Notes: generated by a model not told the origin, from the letters alone. Shown: positions 44,777 to 56,765, counted from the stretch's first letter. The stretch: 64,000 nucleotides of DNA from Incurvaria masculella (GCA_946894095.1 OX335651.1:9260501-9324500), one strand, 5' to 3'. Numbers and translations: made by a program.

Positions 44777-47700
44777 GTACGTTTTACGTCATAATGTCAA
44801 ACTAACGCGCTACTAACAACTCGTAGATATTATAACAACTAGGACCATTTTCGTGACCTACGATAACACATCTTGACCTCAAACTATCGCTTCATATGAC
44901 AAAATATGCTAGAGAACCACAGACATCGTCGGTCGAACTTCCCGTAGAGAACACTCCATGCTTTGGGACGTCGATGTCTGGACGTATATGCTGGCCATGT
45001 CATTACACTGGAAAGATGAAGAATTCTGCGTCCCTTTTACCCTAAGGTCGACTTCAGTATGACAGAACGGGAATGGTCTCTATGTATTTCTGTAAATAAC
45101 ATTGTTTTCTTCGCTAATTATTTCTTTCTTATCTAACAAGCCTATATATAGAAATAGGTTGTTCTAGTTTTTCAAGCGTCACCGCCATCTAACACGTTTA
45201 CTGAGACTCATTGGACATGAAATGACGCTAAAGACACTAAATATTTAGCGCTCCATCAAATGCGTAGAAAGTGTTAGTGTGCCAAATTGGCTACGACTGC
45301 TCGGTCATTGCTTTGCGAAGACGAAATACAAACTGGCCATACATTACACGCTTCGGAAAGAGCGGAGGCGTATACCTAGCGTCAAATGCCGCCAATAAAA
45401 CCACTGAAATAGAATGAAGCAAAAATGCATTAAAAAATATTTGAAAAAAATAGTTGCATGTTTCGAATAAAACTAAGTTTAGTGAAATTTGACTGACTAA
45501 ACATCTCTACATAGAGTTCTTAAAAAATCCCGCTCCTATACCGAGTTTTATGTCAATTAAACTACATCTTATCCTAACGTCGAAATAATATCCTCTGGCC
45601 GACATCAAATGATTCTTGTCTACTTAAAAAGCAATTACTAAGCGCTACATTTTGTTCCACATTTTACGTCTGAAGTAAAACGCATCTGCATCACATAATT
45701 CCAAGCTCAATGTCAACTCAAAATATATTTACATTATGAAGAGCTTTAAACTCGATTGTAATGACGTTCATTGAAAATTAATATTCAGCATTTCCATCCA
45801 TACATTTTTTATGTAACTGGACATGGATGGATCGGAATTAGGTGTCGACCACCGTCCGTTTAATACGATGGTACCAGCACAGTGGGGTTACCCCTACCAC
45901 CTAGTTATTAAGGGATCTACAGTTTACGTGGATTCCGAACCACGAACGACAAATTCCTTAGTCGGCTTTTATGATATTCGCGGGGAAAAATCCAGTAGGA
46001 CCAATTGTATTCCTTTAAAGTTGCGGAGCGCACTCTCACATGCTTTAACCGGAATGCAACATACCGGCATACTCGTCGATTTTGAGTGCTAGGAATTTAA
46101 CCCTTATTTTGGCATTTCCGCCCTTTGAAACCAAATAAAACTATTTCGTCGCTTCAGGATAGCCGACCTCGCGGAATTTTAACTGAAAACCAACAGATCC
46201 ATTTACTGCAATTTTGTCAAAATAATTACGAATTCTAAGTATAAACAGACATATTGACTTCGTGGTACCATAGAGTGTACATATCAATTACTAGACTACT
46301 AACGATAGCTTGAATGTTTGCCTCTATATGAAATGACCCCTTATCGCACAGCAGATACGCTGCAGTGCAATTGCATTGACTCCACTTTACTAGCAAACTA
46401 TAAACAAACGCATTAGTTACAGTCGTCGCCGCTGGTCAGCATATAAACCTTTATTATGCATGCTCGGTCATACCGCATACAACATAACTAATCCGATAAC
46501 GCCGCTTCGAAGCAATTCATGTTATTGATAAATGTATAATCGTTGGTTCAAGTAAAGTTATCGTTTAGAAAGATAAAGATTTTGATCAGATAATAAACAA
46601 GAGGAGCCTAACAAATATGTCCCCGGATTTCTGGAACCTTTTTGGTCTCTCTTTGCAAAATATTATATCTCAAATTCACTGCAATTTTGTCAAATATATC
46701 TAGAAAACTATTACGAACTCTATTCATATTAGTAACGGTAAATCAACAGACACATTGGCTTTGTGGTACAATATTTCTGTAGACTGTATAACTGCAATCA
46801 CTAAGGCTGAGACGACTATTTCGTAACAGAAACTAAGGCTGAGATAAATAGTCGTCACGGAAACTAATGCTAACGCAAAGTAGTACTTTGTGACGTCACT
46901 TTGACACGTTTTGTATGGACGAAATCTCAATGTAATGCCAATTGACGTCACAAAGTACTACTTTTCGTTAGTCTTAGTTTCTGTTACGACTATTTATCTC
47001 AACCTAAGGCTAACGAAAAGTAGTACTTTGTGACGTCACTTTGACACATTTTGTATGGACGAAATCTCAAAGTAATGCAAATTGACGTCACAAAGTACTA
47101 CTTTTCGTTAGTCTTCGTTTCTGTTGCGACTATTTATCTCAGCCTAAGTGTACTAAAGTACAACCTTGGATGTTTCAAACATGGTGTGAAGAAGCCCCGG
47201 GCCAGCCGATATGGTTTTCGCAACCCTCGAGAAAGATCGAAATTCCAATGCGTTTGCCGGGCACCTATAAGTTGAGGTCCTGGCAACCTTTAATTTGGGT
47301 AATAACATGATGGGTCTAAAACTAGAATTTCTAGAGAGATGATACAATACAGTTTAAACATAGCAGAAAGCTAGATCTCGATTAGACCTTTAATTTGAGA
47401 ACCAACCAAGGTCTAGAACTATCAATACCAGAGATATGATACAAAGCCGATACTTGCAAACGCACTGCAAAGGATGCAGTGAATATATTTTTGTTATGAG
47501 AACTATTTGTTTTGAAAGAACTCAAACTATTTTAAAGTAAGATAGATATGTTTGTTACATTGGAAGCGTCTTCCGAAGAAGGAATAGTGGGAACTGTTTT
47601 CAATAATCGAACGTTGAAACTTTGCGTTTCATGTAGATTTACTTTTTCTGATCGTTCGCCATCCTAAAGGACATGCGTATTTATGCCTAGATTGAATTTA

Positions 47701-50700
47701 CAACGCAGTTCCAGCCCCAGAGAATTTGAGTGATATGAGCTACATAGGTGACCTTCCCTTGCGAGTGTGACTCGTAACATTAGCATTCGGGCATCGCATT
47801 CGGGTAACACTTCGCGGTCCCCTCGCGCGGAAGGGAATTTGTGACGAGGCCGGGACCAATGCCGGAGGCTGTCACTCATCGCGTAGCGCCCACTGCCCGC
47901 CTCACTCTGCACCTCGTCGCACCGTCAATGGTTCACAAACGCAAAAAGCCACAATTACAATGGGCTCGGCTCAGTGGCTAAAATAGGCTTCGTGAAAACC
48001 CGATACGTTTACCTACTTAGGTAAGAAGGCAAATCGTTCATTTTGATGTTGAACACATGAACTGAGAGAGAAGCTGTCAAACAAAAAAAAATGCAAAGAA
48101 AACTAGCTAAGTAGTAGTTAACTTACCAGCTACAAAATACCTTGGTCAGAATAGAAAAAGTAAGACCACTAAATCAATAAATACTCAAACCATCAATGTG
48201 TCGGAGACAGTTTTCAATGAAAACACTATTACCGCTAATGGATTGCTAGTTATAGACCGTTCCAGGCGCAAACTGAATTATGTGGGATTTCTCGTTAAAA
48301 CGGGGTTAAAGGCGAAGATATAATTTACCCGTAATTTTAAAGGAAACATTGTCATACCTATAAACATATAAATTTTGTTGAAATTTAAAGTCAGCTCAAT
48401 AATAGTTGAGAAAAGTCAAAGTATTATGCATTGACTTGGATTATGTCTGTTCATCTTTTCCTCTTAACTTGTAATTTTTATCGACTGTACTACTGACGTG
48501 TCAATTACAGTTGTGATATGTTTGCAGTCACAAAAAGACAAATTCCTGGAAAAAAGACATTGAGATTAGTTCGCTAAGCGTGGAGTGCACCGGCTAGTAA
48601 ACGAATAAACAAATGAGCATCGCGTTCGTTGCCCACAGGACGGCGACACCGCCCGGGGAGCCGCTGGTATCAACGCGGGGGCCGCCGGCCGGCAAGCCGC
48701 GCTGCCCGCCGGCCATCTCTCGGCTGCGCGTCGAGAAGATCGAGGGGGGCCTCCTGGTCGCCGGCTTCGTCGTCGCAGCCAACTGCCAGATCATCCTGCC
48801 CATCTTCGGCTTCCTGTTCATGCTCGTCGGGTGCGTGCTGACAGGTCAGTGAAATCACGCGGTTGGCAGCGAAATCGAATTGAATCCAGACTGAAGATGT
48901 AGGATCCAGTAAAGGAAAACCGTCGTTGAACTGGATGGAAAAAACGGTAAATTTTCATTGTCGTTTCGACCATCGTCTATTCAAGGCAATGGTACCAATT
49001 TGAAAAGGATTTTAACCCTATCACCCAGTAAATAAGAACGAAGGCCTTTTGCGACGTGCACGGAAACCATAAATTGGGGATTAGAGTGGTGTTGCATATT
49101 GGATTGTTTTGCGCAAGTTTACATAGAGCGCTAGCACGGTATTGTCCACAGAACTCGGAATCCGTCCCCCCTTTCTGTATTGTGTTTAATAGACATTGCG
49201 CCAACCACCAGCTTTTTCCGGTGTGTTTATAAAAGTGTTAAACTATCCGACAGCGGCGTCGTACCGAGGATGCGGTGCCAACGAGCAGCCGGACCACTAC
49301 GCCGCGCGTATCGCCTTCACGGGCAACTCGCGTGTGCTGGGCCCTATTTGCATCGTCGCCGGCGCCATCATGACTATTATGGGTGAGCATGTTTGGTTGT
49401 ATGCAGGCTAAACGACTTTCCCTTAGCTGTTTATGATATATCGCTCCCAGGGACCAACCGTTAGGTTATGCTATTCCCGCTGGACCCCCAACAACGCCCA
49501 GGAAGGAACCATAGCCCGTACGTCTTCGGTAGGTCTTGCCGCCTCCGCATATTGCTTTGGTATTCTTGCCACGCGGATTAATGTCCATTCCCTTATGGGT
49601 GAGCAGAATTAAAACCTAACTTACCTCCAGCGCCGGACTTTTGCTAAGTAAAGGCCGCTTCTCTTGGAAATCTGTCGCCCCGAGTCCGCGAGCTGTATGG
49701 CCTATTAACAAGTTCAACGCTGAACTTACCGTTATCAAATTTTCGTGTCACCAAGTAGCCACTACGCCATGATATTGGTTATCATAACGACGCCCAAACG
49801 ATTACAGTTACTGAGATTATGGCGAAACTGGCACCAAGAAACGTCTGGATTGACATGTCTTCGCTTTTATCATCGTGCTAAGATTAAGAAGCACCTAGCC
49901 AGCCAGCATGGTTTTCGCAACCCCGAGAAAAATCGATAGCACATGGACCTCTTACAAAATTAAGGGCCTGGCGTACCCCGTATGCCGCACTCTAGGCACA
50001 TACAAAAATAATTCCGGTCAGAGAATAATATTGAATGTTTGGTTATCGCAGGAATCGTGCTCTGCCTTCTGATGCGGTCTGCGCAGCGGAGACAGCGCCG
50101 CCTGGCCTTCCACTGTCCCATACACGGCGATTTCTACCCGCTTAGTCCGCTAAACTCACGGAAACGCACTGGTAAGAACTTGGAAAGCCTTCGAAATATG
50201 TACCATACGGATGAAACAACCCAGTGCTTCACCAATCGATCATGCTTCATTTTTAGTATTCAGTAGTCAACAAGGAATCCTTATAGTTTCGCCATGTCCG
50301 TCCGCCTGTCTGCAATTCTAGGTATTGCATTGTGTATTTGTTAGTTACACCACAGATTAAGTAAGTAATAGCAGTGAGTACTACTTGTATTAGTAGAATT
50401 TGTAAATCGATCACGCATACCACACAACGCAGCGCAAACTGTTTGATCGCAAAACGAAACTTTGCAGTATCTGTGCTGAGTGAAATGAGAGTGAGATAGC
50501 AGTCTCAAACTAGGATTGTGACCTCGTGCTGAGGGTCTATTCTTTGCAGTATCTGTGCTGAGTGAAATGAGAGTGAGATAGCAGTCTCAAACTAGGATGG
50601 TGACCTCGTGCTGAGGGTCTATTCTTGGAAATCCGGTCTCAGGTATCAGAAATACGGAATTCCAAGAATAGACCCCTGATGTGGTGTTGACGCAGGCGCC

Positions 50701-52694
50701 GCCGGATGGTGGGGCGGAGTGCGCGGCTGGCTGGGGCTGGACGAGCCGGCGGAGTCGCGGCCCCCGCGCTGCCCCCGCTCCGCCGACCCCACCGCGCCTC
50801 CGGAGCCCTGCCCGCCGCCGCTGCCATTCCTCGTGCCCTCCGACTCCGTCGTGTGAGTATTAATTTGCCACAATAAGTACGAATTTCAGAGTCGTACAAC
50901 GAAGACTGTTTTACATTGAATTCATGATTTCAACCACAGACGACGATTGAAACATTCTAAATTCAAGCATCTGCCCAGTCGTTGAGCGCTAGGTGTATTT
51001 TCGAAATTAGAATAAAACATGTAACGGATTACTTTTTAAATACGAGCAACGCTGATGTATTTGTATTTGTATTTTATTCATCATCCATAGACAGCTTGCT
51101 GCACTGGGAATCGTCACATTTCTATATTTAACATCGTTAATCATTAATCAGTAGCATTAAATGTCAAAATACAAAGATACACAGAGTAATAAAATATTGT
51201 ATTGATGTAACTGAATTATGGAAATGGACATGGATGGCTACTACCATGTCCATATATTATTAGCCCGACACATCACATGGGGACTGCATACTATCCTAGG
51301 ATCATTGAACTGAATGGAAAACACGGACCATTTTAATTGCCGCTTCGACCATTTCTCATTCAATGCGATAGTTCCAACTCGGCGGGGAACAGTATTACAT
51401 GGAATCCGAATCGTAATTTGAGCGGCTCGTAGCTCAGAGGTCATGTCCTCATGGTTCAAATCCTCGTCCCGTTTATGCACCATCATTCTCTTTCACATTT
51501 CATCACGAATGCCAGCATTTCAATGGTTCGGAAACTTTTTTTCGTTTGGTGAAACCGGGTTATCCATCAAGTTCAATGTAGCCATGCTCAAAAAGTTAAG
51601 GTCCTGGCGTGCGGAATTGTTTTCATAACGCCCCATTGGGCTAACGATGCTGACTCTAAATAAGGGTATTAAAATCTATGTTATTACCATTATTACAGTG
51701 GCATGGCGTCAGTTCTGGGAGCGCCGCTCAGTCCCGAGCAGACATTCGGCTCCATCAAATCGCTAGCTGTGACGCGTGAGGTCGCCAGCTTCCCGCTCTC
51801 CCGCTCGCCGACCCCACCACCAATCAGGTACATACTTTATATTCATAATTATTTAAGTGTTTTTAAATCTACCTTGAACTTTGTTCCTCATAAAAACGTG
51901 GTTAAAAATAATTTGTCCGCCACATTGCTGATTTACCTAGTAGTTTGTATCTAGTAACATCTTTTCGATTTTCGATCTTCTGCGATATGATAAACGGACG
52001 GTAACTGACATTAGCTGACGCTAGCGTAGGCCAGTCAGTTCGATGGAAAGACTTTCGACCATCGTCCATTCTTGTGGTTCATTCAAATGGGACCAACCTG
52101 TTCACAATTAACCCTACCCTAGGTCACAAAATATATATAGAATTACATCCAGTAGCTAACTCCATACAGAGTCCCGATTTCGTGCAGTGTATGGGCTCTA
52201 AGCTAATTTCGCGGTGCTGAATTGTCGCAAATGGTCCTTCGAAGCCATCTTTTTAAAAATAACAGAACCAGCAGTAGGGACAACCCCAACTCTCGATGTA
52301 GGGAAGGTATTTATATCAAAAATCGCCTGGGTTGAGCTACTGCTGTGGCCCCGGTCGCACCTAGTACCTTCTGTACCTAGGTGGAGGGTTCCGGGAACCT
52401 CAGCTAGTGTAAGGAATTAGGCAACTAAAGTCGATGCCGTCTCGCAGGGAGTCCATCAGCGAGGAGGAGGCGAGGCGCGCCGAGGACATCCCCAATGTTC
52501 CGGAGCGGCCGGACTTCGACTGCGGCTCCCCCACATGCACCTTCCGCGTGGTCGAGTGCAAGCTCACAGCCACCGACGAGGTCGCCAAGCCGACGCTCGT
52601 CCGCCTCGCCGGGCCCCCCACCCCTCCGCACGCGCCGCACGCCCCGCGGCCCCTCGCCGTCTCCATTCCCATGCCCGACGAGGGGAAGGGCTAA
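44700..52694 (+). CDS. Two-TM membrane protein, TMEM200-like (7 exons)
   Basis: Seven exons join with matching splice phase to give 1,065 bases (354 codons and a stop): 44,700-44,776; 48,639-48,844; 49,254-49,382; 50,052-50,171; 50,696-50,852; 51,699-51,827; 52,448-52,694. All introns are GT-AG. The protein has a Cys/Ala-rich N-terminus, a hydrophobic region at ~62-94 ending IFGFLFMLVGCVLT, a ~28-residue loop with two Asn and one Cys, and a second membrane segment, RVLGPICIVAGAIMTIMGIV (~120-140). A basic RSAQRRQRRL follows, then a Pro/Ser-rich tail to the end, which reads IPMPDEGKG. Two closely spaced membrane segments preceded by a basic stretch, with an RVLGP second helix, resemble the TMEM200 family. 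This is a weak motif-level likeness, so function is unknown. Exons are GC-rich and introns carry fold-back and MITE copies. Confidence 0.8.
45810..45955 (+). repeat. Fold-back family arm in intron 1
   Basis: Starts TATGTAACTGGACATGGATG, the family's terminal sequence. An internal deletion follows, then CGTCCGTTTAATACGATGGT and CCCTACCACCTAGTTATTAA. Confidence 0.75.
46803..47148. mobile_element. Nested palindromic MITE array (TGACGTCA family)
   Basis: A short terminal piece (46,803-46,834), a complete palindromic copy (about 46,835-47,004) and a second copy lacking its outer left end (about 47,008-47,148), directly abutting. Each keeps AAAGTAGTACTTTGTGACGT and TGACGTCACAAAGTACTACT blocks, so the array holds four TGACGTCA or near-identical sites. 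It lies in intron 1 of the two-TM protein gene. Confidence 0.85.
47660..47920 (-). other. GC-rich block, probable old repeat
   Basis: A GC-rich ~250-base stretch in intron 1 with a long open frame on the minus strand (SDSLRHWSRPRHKFPSARGD and on). No domain is recognised. The composition and isolated nature suggest the 5' part of a retroelement more than an exon. Confidence 0.3.
48639..48844 (+). CDS. Two-TM protein gene, coding exon 2
   Basis: Acceptor GTTGCCCACAG at 48,638, donor ACAG|GTCAGT at 48,844. Encodes residues ~26-94: a Pro-rich part, RLRVEKIEGG, then the hydrophobic stretch ending GFLFMLVGCVLT. GC-rich codons. Confidence 0.85.
48905..49125 (+). repeat. Fold-back family arm in intron 2
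   Basis: GTTGAACTGGATGGAAAAAA, TCATTGTCGTTTCGACCATC, CAAGGCAATGGTACC and TAACCCTATCACCCAGTAAA follow arm order. Diverged and incomplete. Confidence 0.6.
49254..49382 (+). CDS. Two-TM protein gene, coding exon 3
   Basis: Acceptor TATCCGACAG, donor ATGG|GTGAGC. Encodes the extracellular-type loop (SYRGCGANEQPDHYAARIAF) and the start of membrane segment 2 (RVLGPICIVAGAIMTIM). Both boundaries are phase 1. Confidence 0.85.
50052..50171 (+). CDS. Two-TM protein gene, coding exon 4
   Basis: Acceptor TTATCGCAG, donor ACTG|GTAAGA. Completes membrane segment 2 (GIVLCLLM), then RSAQRRQRRLAFHCPIHGDF and a Ser/Arg stretch. Both boundaries are phase 1. Confidence 0.85.
50461..50675. repeat. 82-bp tandem duplication with hairpin end
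   Basis: 50,461-50,542 and 50,543-50,624 are tandem copies differing at one base by eye. Beyond them GGGTCTATTCTTGG and CCAAGAATAGACCC form an inverted repeat closing just 20 bases before exon 5. Probably a MITE remnant whose part was duplicated. Confidence 0.85.
50696..50852 (+). CDS. Two-TM protein gene, coding exon 5
   Basis: Acceptor GTTGACGCAG, donor CGT|GTGAGT. Encodes GWWGGVRGWLGLDEP followed by a Pro-rich segment ending LPFLVPSDSV. Very GC-rich. Enters in phase 1 and leaves in phase 2. Confidence 0.85.
51220..51645. mobile_element. Fold-back family copy with core, in intron 5
   Basis: Both arms and the core are present. TATGGAAATGGACATGGATG starts the left arm. The core has an A-box-like TAGCTCAGAGG (51,430) and a B box GGTTCAAATCC (51,453) only 23 bases apart, so the anticodon part is deleted. 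GTTTATGCACCATC follows. The right arm, ending near 51,640, has ATCAAGTTCAATGTAGCCAT and AAGGTCCTGGCGTGC. Confidence 0.75.
51699..51827 (+). CDS. Two-TM protein gene, coding exon 6
   Basis: Acceptor CATTATTACAG, donor ATCAG|GTACAT. Encodes GMASVLGAPLSPEQTFGSIK and a Ser/Pro-rich stretch with SRSPTPPPI. Enters and leaves in phase 2. Confidence 0.85.
52030..52200 (+). repeat. Degenerate fold-back arm in intron 6
   Basis: CAGTTCGATGGAAAGAC, TCGACCATCGTCCATTC, GGGACCAACC and TTAACCCTACCCTAGGT follow arm order but are strongly diverged. Confidence 0.45.
52448..52694 (+). CDS. Two-TM protein gene, last coding exon
   Basis: Acceptor GTCTCGCAG, stop TAA at 52,692-52,694. Encodes an acidic ESISEEEARRAEDIPNVPE, a Cys-containing segment (DFDCGSPTCTFRVVECKLTA), a Pro/His-rich stretch and the C-terminus IPMPDEGKG. 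Confidence 0.85.
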
Positions 52695-53027
52695 GTCACA
52701 GATTATTTTTAATGTACCTAAGTAATCTGTGGCTGAGCCGTCAGCTGCGGCCCGTCGCCCTCCTCTTGTGATCGTCACGTATTCCAATGCCACACGCTCA
52801 TTATGGTGTAACGTCGAGTAGTTTAGCTCCGAGTTTTGTACGAATGAGAGTGTTCATGTCCGCTCAATTCATAGAGTGAAATGTTAAGCCATGTTTATGA
52901 GTAACTAGTTCTTAAATGTCTGAGTCGAGAGCTATGCCATTGAATGATGAAAAAATCTAATTTAATCGTTTTGGTTAGCTTAAAGGGATAATAACTAGGA
53001 AAGATAATTTATAGTTAGAGTAGGTAA

Positions 53028-53033
53028 AATAAA
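53028..53033 (+). terminator. Candidate polyadenylation signal
   Basis: AATAAA 334 bases after the stop codon of the two-TM protein gene. It is the first canonical signal in the 3' flank and makes a 3' UTR of about 350 bases plausible. Confidence 0.5.
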
Positions 53034-53059
53034 GAACCTATTTGCGGTAGGTATTTTCT

Positions 53060-55455
53060 AAGGGCCAGTGAAGTAAGCCTAGGTATGCGGCTACCATTGG
53101 TCGGTATCCGTATCCGTTTATTAATAGTATATATGTATCTAACTATACTTACCAACCTATGCCACTAGGTGCTCAACACCAACGTGTCGGTGCTCCATCT
53201 TGCAAAATGTAACTGGTTTCGACGGTTGAAGTAAACTAGGTTACGAGGCTAAATTTAGCTTTTAGCCGAAAACATTTTTGATAAAACCAATAGGCAAAGA
53301 TGGTCTAATAAATCATGTCTTCCAGAAAGCTCACGAAATGATAAAGCCAAAATAAATAAAAAATACTGCTACTTCAAAATTTCTGAAGTACTTTGCATCC
53401 TGAGAAAAAGCTGCAGTAAAGTAGGTACCGATGGCAAAATTCGTTTCTCCTGCAGGTATTTGCCCAATCAAAATACCTGTGTGATTTGACAATGGTAGGA
53501 TTGAGAAATCTTGCGGCCATTTTTGTGAGGAATTGTCAAAATAGGCAAACATACAAATAATACAAGGTTTTGAAGCATTCATTAAATGCGAATGTTCATT
53601 TTCGTTGCCACAGAAGAGAAACCGAATAGAAGGAAAAGTGTGGTCGTTACTCGCGCATCCGCCAGTACAGTACTACAGTTACTTTCGTCTAGAAACCGGC
53701 CGGCAATTGCCATACGACTACACCCCACAATCCAAACATGGCCAATGCGCTCCCACCGACACAAACCCTCCAATACGTCTGCGACTATGTTTGTGCAAAA
53801 AATTCTATATAGACACAGGTAATTACGATGGGTGTCGGTAATTAATACATTCGGTGTTAAAATATTCACAAAATTGAGCCAATTGTATTGTGTACATACC
53901 TACGTAGTGCAACCCAGTCATTAAAAAAGACGCTAGACGAACTCAAAAAAACCATATTGTCTCATGTAATATAAACATATTTTTTAAATCGAAAAATAAA
54001 CTATTTGCACCCAACAATTATTTACGAAAGAATCTTGTGAACAAGCATTTTTATTCGCTAATGAAGCAGCTTTCATAATTGAAATAGTTTAATAGTATGC
54101 TGGCGCCGATGTTTTCCAATGCATATTACATAACATAATTTTAAAATAACCATATTTAAATAAGCTGTACGAACTATGCATAGGTACTTTGCAAAGAGGC
54201 CTTTTGCAAATTATTTTTAGTAGGTAACTCGGATAATGTATTAGGTATAGTTCAAACCATTGTGATAATTTATTATTATTTCATAAGCTTTAGATAGGTA
54301 TGACGCTATTCGATAGTACGATTAACCGATTTTACAATGTAATGTACATCAATCTTCTAATTTAGTAGAGTGCATTTTTCAAACCAATAATTTTGTCTAA
54401 AATTAGGAACTTATAATTTGAACGTTAGTTTTTGTATTTGGCTGAGTAAAAATAAAAACATAACTGTTTCTAAATTAAAATTGTAATTCATACTGTTGTT
54501 TGAGTGTTTGCTGTAGGTATTGAATAATAAACATTGCTAAGTACATAGGCATGTCTAAAAATGAAATAAAGTAAGGTCTGTAGGTACATTTGAGTATATG
54601 CATGAAAAGGACACTATTTAGGAAAAACGATGAATTAAGTATATGGTGTGTTTGATTACTAATAATAATAATTGGTATGTAAATTAAAATGTAACTAACA
54701 TTTGTGTGCATCTGTGAAATATACCTGATTAAATCAAAGATCGATGGTACTTTTAACTTTAAAACTCAGGTTTTTTACTTTAAAACTCAGGTTTTAAAGA
54801 TAAAAGTAGTAACTAGGTACCATCGATGCCTGAGAACCCGAAACTTTTATTCTCTTACAAATCCATGCCGAGCAATTCACGCAATTTATAGACACTTATC
54901 AGATGCAGAACTCAGCCTAAGTAGACTTTAGTTTAATCCGCTTAAGAGTGTAAGGGTAAATTCTAAGATAATGGCCGCATATTTTTAGCTGATCAGATCA
55001 AACCGACTTTTAATTGTTTATGCAATTATGACTTATTTTAATTTGAATGTTTCTGCATTTACATCTATACAGACTCCAATCCAAAAATTAGGTGACTGCT
55101 GTACAGTTTATACGTGTTATGTTACATCCTAGGTACCCATTTAACAATATACGTACATACAACAGTTACGATGTATCAGCATGTTAAAATATTACATTTA
55201 TACCCGCTTAGAATATAGTTTAGTAAGAGTCAACTCCATTACAGCAATTTTTTTATTTGTTGCGAATCTTCTTGTTAAGACTTCGATCTTAATGAAAATA
55301 CATATGTTTAAAAAATACACAGTATATTTTATTGTCATTATCGCCCAATTTTTCTCATAGAAAAAGGTAATCTTTCAAGTTTTCTGTTGCATTCAAAACT
55401 ATGGGGGCATGATGATTAAAGTGGTTTTGTTTCTAGAAATAATTTCTTAGACCGA
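53060..55455. other. Intergenic sequence between the two host genes
   Basis: AT-rich. A moderately GC-rich part at 53,590-53,830 is open in several frames on both strands with no recognised domain. A small inverted repeat (CGATGGTAC/GTACCATCG) with a duplicated TTTAAAACTCAGGTTTT lies at about 54,743-54,828. No gene supported. Confidence 0.4.
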
Positions 55456-55459
55456 GATT

Positions 55460-55575
55460 TCATTACCTACCGCTTCGACCATCTTTTTATCCAATTCAAT
55501 GGTACTACTAGTCAAACCGGCCGATTAGGTGAAGGTAACCTACTGTTTTACATGGATTCCGAACAATGGAACAGT
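55460..55575 (+). repeat. Fold-back family arm fragment
   Basis: TTACCTACCGCTTCGACCAT, TTTTATCCAATTCAATGGTA and TACTGTTTTACATGGATTCC follow arm order. Ends where the core would begin. Confidence 0.65.
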
Positions 55576-55838
55576 ACGGACTCGTTACGAGATGATACGA
55601 AATAGTGATTTTTTGCGTGTTGCTTGAGTATTGGACATTTTCAATCCAGCAAGCTCTGGTGACTACTTCACTTCATGTTCTCCAGGCAAGCACCGAAGAT
55701 TCCGTGCGCTTCGAAGACCGTACATCCAGCTTAACTAAATCAAATCACTTGACCCGCTCCCTGTTTCTTTATCAGCCCAGAACCACCTACTAGAGAGGCG
55801 CAGTCTTCCCGGGCAGGGACTATGGAAGGACTGGAGTA

Positions 55839-55980
55839 GCAACCGAAACTCGTTTGTATAGGGGCAGCGTGGCCACTTGTACATACAAAAACTCAATTCG
55901 TAAGAGATCAAATTACAGTTAGACGATTTCCACTAACACGTGGCTACGCTGCTGCCGCCATACTAATAAGTTTCGGTCGC
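55839..55980. mobile_element. Inverted-repeat MITE (GGCAGCGTGGCCAC family)
   Basis: GCAACCGAAACT and GGGGCAGCGTGGCCAC on the left pair with GTGGCTACGCTGCTGCCGCC and AGTTTCGGTCGC on the right. Related TIR-like fragments occur at about 36,700 and 43,555. No coding capacity. Confidence 0.75.
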
Positions 55981-56529
55981 GACTCTCGTCCTTCCTTGCT
56001 CCCAGGTAGGAATTTCAAAGCACAATGCTGAAGTCTTTCTGCCGAGAAAATCGCTTAGAAGACCGATATAAAAGCTGTTATCTCGACTAAATAATTCTTG
56101 GGCAACTGTTCGAGGTCATGCCTAGTATCATGAACCTCGAGAATCCGCCAGCAAGTGACTGGACTCGACTAGTCGGCACCACTGCCGTGAGCCTCAATCG
56201 GGTAGTTGTATTTGTCTACCCCTCCCTGGAGATCCCAATTGACAATGTGTAGATCTCGCAAGCTACACGGTGCGTGATCTCCGGGTCCAGCAGGAGGACA
56301 GCAGTTCAAGACAGAAAAATCAAGCTGAAATTTAGGCATATTTTTTTGCGATTTCTTTACGAAATCTGCAGAAGTGCGGATCTTTTACTTATTACGGGCC
56401 TATCGACCACCGTTTTGATGACGTTATCTCACTCTTACTTGTTCGGCGCAAGTTTGAGTAAGTTAGGTAAGATCGCTGTAGGAAGATATCTAACAATTTT
56501 ATCCCAACTTTCCATGTAAAAAATGTAAT

Positions 56530-56765
56530 AAGAGCTGAGGTCTTTTCGGACTCATGTCATGTTCCCCATATAAATTTTCATCCCTCTTTTAACCACCTTC
56601 GAGTTTAATTTTCGCCACAAAATTTAGCCTATGTCCTTTCTCAATGTCCACACTCTGTACCAAATTTCTTAAAAATTGGTTCAACTGTTTAGGCGTGAAA
56701 ACGTAACAGACGCATTTTGGTTCCTTTCGCATTTATAATATTATTGTGGGTATGGATTATAATAG
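56530..56765 (+). repeat. Dispersed LINE-tail-like repeat
   Basis: Contains TTTAACCACCTTCGAGTTTA, GTTTAGGCGTGAAAACGTAA and TTTCGCATTTATAATATTAT. It is the + orientation of the 24.4-kb copy and is typical of the 3' part of a repeat abundant in moth and butterfly genomes. Confidence 0.55.

Noticed and set aside
47664..47912. Minus-strand gene of ~80 codons in intron 1
   Set aside because: No domain or supporting signals. The GC-rich isolated block looks more like an old retroelement fragment.
53586..53869. Possible exon or small gene at 53.6 kb
   Set aside because: Frames are open on both strands at once, with no splice-consistent boundaries, start context or recognisable domain.
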